From Caulobacteraceae bacterium (GTDB lineage: Bacteria > Pseudomonadota > Alphaproteobacteria > Caulobacterales > Caulobacteraceae), in contig JANWHQ010000119.1 in NCBI GenBank assembly GCA_025450315.1, positions 1-44,386 on the forward strand: a stretch of 44,386 bases of DNA, given 5' to 3'. The translations under genes and the position numbers were made by a program. Position 1 is the stretch's first letter, and every line of letters starts with the position of its first letter. Shown here one piece after another: positions 42,591-44,386 of this stretch. Below the pieces are notes generated by a model. That model made no database searches, was not told the DNA's origin, and saw nothing but the letters and a program-made list of their open reading frames with translations.

Positions 42591-44386
42591 TCATCCCGCG
42601 CTGGGACGGCCCACGCCCGCGGGCGAGCCGCAGGCCTCGCAGACCAGGCCCGCGCCCTTGCGCCGCACGGCCAGGGCGCCGCAGTCGGCGCAGACGTCCG
42701 GCGCCTCGTCCGCGCGGCCCGGGGGACTTTGCCGATCGCGCCCGCCGACCGGCAGGATGATCAGGTTGTCGGCCGCGCCGCGCGCGAAGCCCTTGGAGAC
42801 GAACAGGGTGGCGGGCGTCGCCGCCGGCGGTTCCAGGGTCGTGCGGTCGCCTTCGCCCCGGCCCAGGCTGTCGGCGTGCAGCTCCTCCGGGTCGGCGTTG
42901 GCCAGGTCCTGGCGGTCCAGGTAGGACACCGCCAGCTCGCGGAAGAGATAGTCCAGGATCGAGGTGGCCGAGCGGATGGAGTCGTTTCCGGTCACCGGTC
43001 CGGCCGGCTCGAAGCGGGTGTAGACGAAGGCCTCGACGAACTCCTCCAGCGGCACGCCGTACTGCAGGCCGATCGAGATCGCGATGGCGAAGTTGTTCAT
43101 CAGGCTGCGGAAGGCGGCGCCTTCCTTGTGCATGTCGATGAAGATCTCGCCCAGCGCGCCTTCGTCGTATTCGCCGGTGTGCAGATAGACCTTGTGGCCG
43201 CCGACGGTGGCCTTCTGGATGTAGCCTTTGCGCCGGTCGGGCAGCTTGCGGCGCGCCCGCTCGCGTTCGACCACCCGCTCGACGATCCGCTCGGCGACGA
43301 TGGGCTGGGGCTCCAGGCGGCGGCGGGGCGCGTCCTCCTCGGCGGGCGGAAGCTCGAGCACGGCGGCGGGGTCCTCCGCGGGCGCGGCGACGCGCAGGGC
43401 CTGCACCCTGTGGGCCGCGGCGGCGCGGTAGAGCCCTTCGATATCGCCGGGTGTGGATGCGGCGGGCGCGGCGAGAGCGGTGAGGAAGGGCGCGCAGCTG
43501 GCGGCATCCAGCGCTCCGATCATCGCCAGACGCTCGTCCGCGCCGATCTCCTCGGCCGTCCGCAGCACCGCGCGGGCCTCGGGCGGCAGGGCCGGGCAGG
43601 CGGAAAGGCCGCGCCGGGCCGTGACATGGGCCTGGGCGGCCGCGACCTCCACGTCGCCAAAGCCCATGAAGCCCGGAAGATCGAAGTCCGGCTCGGCCAG
43701 CGCCTCGGCCGAGACGCCCAGCACGTCACGCACGAAGCCTTCGCCCAGGCGCCCCGCGCTGAAGGCCTGTCGCATCGGGGCGCCCGCCGCGAGGTCGGAC
43801 TCGATCAGCGTCAGTTCGTGGTCGGTGAACCCCAGCGCCTCCAGCGTCGGGCGGCCGAGGTGCGGCGCGTTGGCCAGCAGGCCCTCGCCGCGAAGATGGC
43901 GCTGGACGACCTCCAACTCGACCCCGAAGCGGCCGAGCGCGGCCAGGGTCGCCCGGGCCAGGGTGGACAGGGTCCCGTCCGCGTACTCCGAGGCGACCAC
44001 CGGACCGCCCCAAGGCTGAGCGCCCAGGGACAGCCCGCCCAGGCGCAGGCTGTGCTCGGGGTCCTCGTAGAGGGCGGTCACCTGGGTCTCGGGAACGTTT
44101 GGCGCGCCCAGGGCTGTGGCGAGCTCGGCGACGGCGCCCCGCGCGGCCTCGCGGACCTTGGCCAGCACCTCGGCGGCGGCCGCGCGCCCCTCGTCGGAGC
44201 CATAGGCCAGTCCGCGATGCACGAGCATTTCCGAGAGGCCGGCGACGGTGAGGGCGATGTGAGCTCCGACGGGACCCATGCCCGCCTCCAGAGCCAGGGC
44301 GACCGCCCAGATCCGGACGAGGGCGGCCAACCCCGCATCGTCCAGCCCGGCGTCGGACAGAAAGGCTTCGACGTTCAGCGCGGCCC
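42591..44386 (-). CDS. nrdJ: Adenosylcobalamin-dependent ribonucleotide reductase, C-terminal 598 residues (cut by window edge)
   Basis: The frame runs off the right edge and ends at 42591. Class II (B12-dependent) ribonucleotide reductase makes deoxynucleotides without oxygen. The visible part has the C-terminal region characteristic of the long proteobacterial Nrd[41 protein letters not shown], then [40 protein letters not shown] and [14 protein letters not shown]. It ends in a Cys-pair motif (CADCG...CEACG) that may pass electrons to the active site or bind metal. The catalytic Cys/Asn/Glu barrel is outside the window. The adenosyltransferase at 27448-28026 can supply its cofactor. Confidence 0.93.
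   Translation of the reverse strand, partial: AALNVEAFLSDAGLDDAGLAALVRIWAVALALEAGMGPVGAHIALTVAGLSEMLVHRGLAYGSDEGRAAAAEVLAKVREAARGAVAELATALGAPNVPETQVTALYEDPEHSLRLGGLSLGAQPWGGPVVASEYADGTLSTLARATLAALGRFGVELEVVQRHLRGEGLLANAPHLGRPTLEALGFTDHELTLIESDLAAGAPMRQAFSAGRLGEGFVRDVLGVSAEALAEPDFDLPGFMGFGDVEVAAAQAHVTARRGLSACPALPPEARAVLRTAEEIGADERLAMIGALDAASCAPFLTALAAPAASTPGDIEGLYRAAAAHRVQALRVAAPAEDPAAVLELPPAEEDAPRRRLEPQPIVAERIVERVVERERARRKLPDRRKGYIQKATVGGHKVYLHTGEYDEGALGEIFIDMHKEGAAFRSLMNNFAIAISIGLQYGVPLEEFVEAFVYTRFEPAGPVTGNDSIRSATSILDYLFRELAVSYLDRQDLANADPEELHADSLGRGEGDRTTLEPPAATPATLFVSKGFARGAADNLIILPVGGRDRQSPPGRADEAPDVCADCGALAVRRKGAGLVCEACGSPAGVGRPSAG

Overview
The window is GC-rich alphaproteobacterial chromosome, most likely Caulobacterales (Phenylobacterium/Caulobacter-like). 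The grounds are a lexA gene with the alphaproteobacterial SOS box (GTTC-N7-GTTC), a PleC-type histidine kinase directly after pepN, a trp/lexA/comEC/gltX/gltA neighbourhood, and a vitamin-B12-dependent ribonucleotide reductase together with a cob(I)alamin adenosyltransferase. No rRNA, tRNA or CRISPR array was recognised. The genes are densely packed with many ATGA-type overlaps, and no gene-free stretch exceeds about 300 bases. Family assignments come from reading the translations; no database search was run. || Layout. 1-2944 (minus): start of a kdp potassium-ATPase operon in the order small membrane peptide, kdpF, kdpA, kdpB (cut by the left edge). 3156-6709: a small membrane protein, then a plus-strand run of a Rossmann-like hypothetical, an orphan LysR-type effector domain, a small SET-domain protein and a FetAB-like exporter. 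6713-11652: gltX-gltA (minus), with comEC diverging from gltX. 11684-16247: a beta-carbonic anhydrase, diverging from an ECF sigma / anti-sigma / metallophosphoesterase / cupredoxin operon, then two tandem paralogous one-TM proteins of unknown function. 16238-27405: lexA with its SOS box, an M13 metallopeptidase, and a trp cluster (ppiD-trpE ... trpG-trpD-trpC) broken by a membrane protein on the opposite strand; tpiA diverges from ppiD. 27448-29029: a PduO-type adenosyltransferase with a twin-TM protein, and a TetR regulator. 29140-35548: pepN, pleC-like kinase, an autoregulated BlaI-type repressor whose M56 sensor partner seems reduced to a remnant, and an EVE protein. 35688-44386: aspS, two secreted pentapeptide-repeat paralogues, and the C-terminal half of the B12-dependent ribonucleotide reductase (cut by the right edge). 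|| The main discovery is at 38402-42001. The two pentapeptide genes are separated by a complete IS1595-type transposon of 3584 bp. It has 22-bp perfect terminal inverted repeats (38410-38431 and 41972-41993) and an exact 8-bp target duplication GTAATGGC. Besides the transposase it carries five cargo genes: a small winged-helix-like protein, a minus-strand pair of small unknown proteins with their own promoter, and a DUF6471-like small protein followed by a membrane-anchored coiled-coil protein. Transposase and DUF6471-like gene diverge from a compact promoter region in which a palindromic TTGCAA can act as -35 for both directions, with GATATG repeats over the predicted -10 regions. Its base composition is visibly more AT-rich than the flanks in places, which fits recent acquisition.
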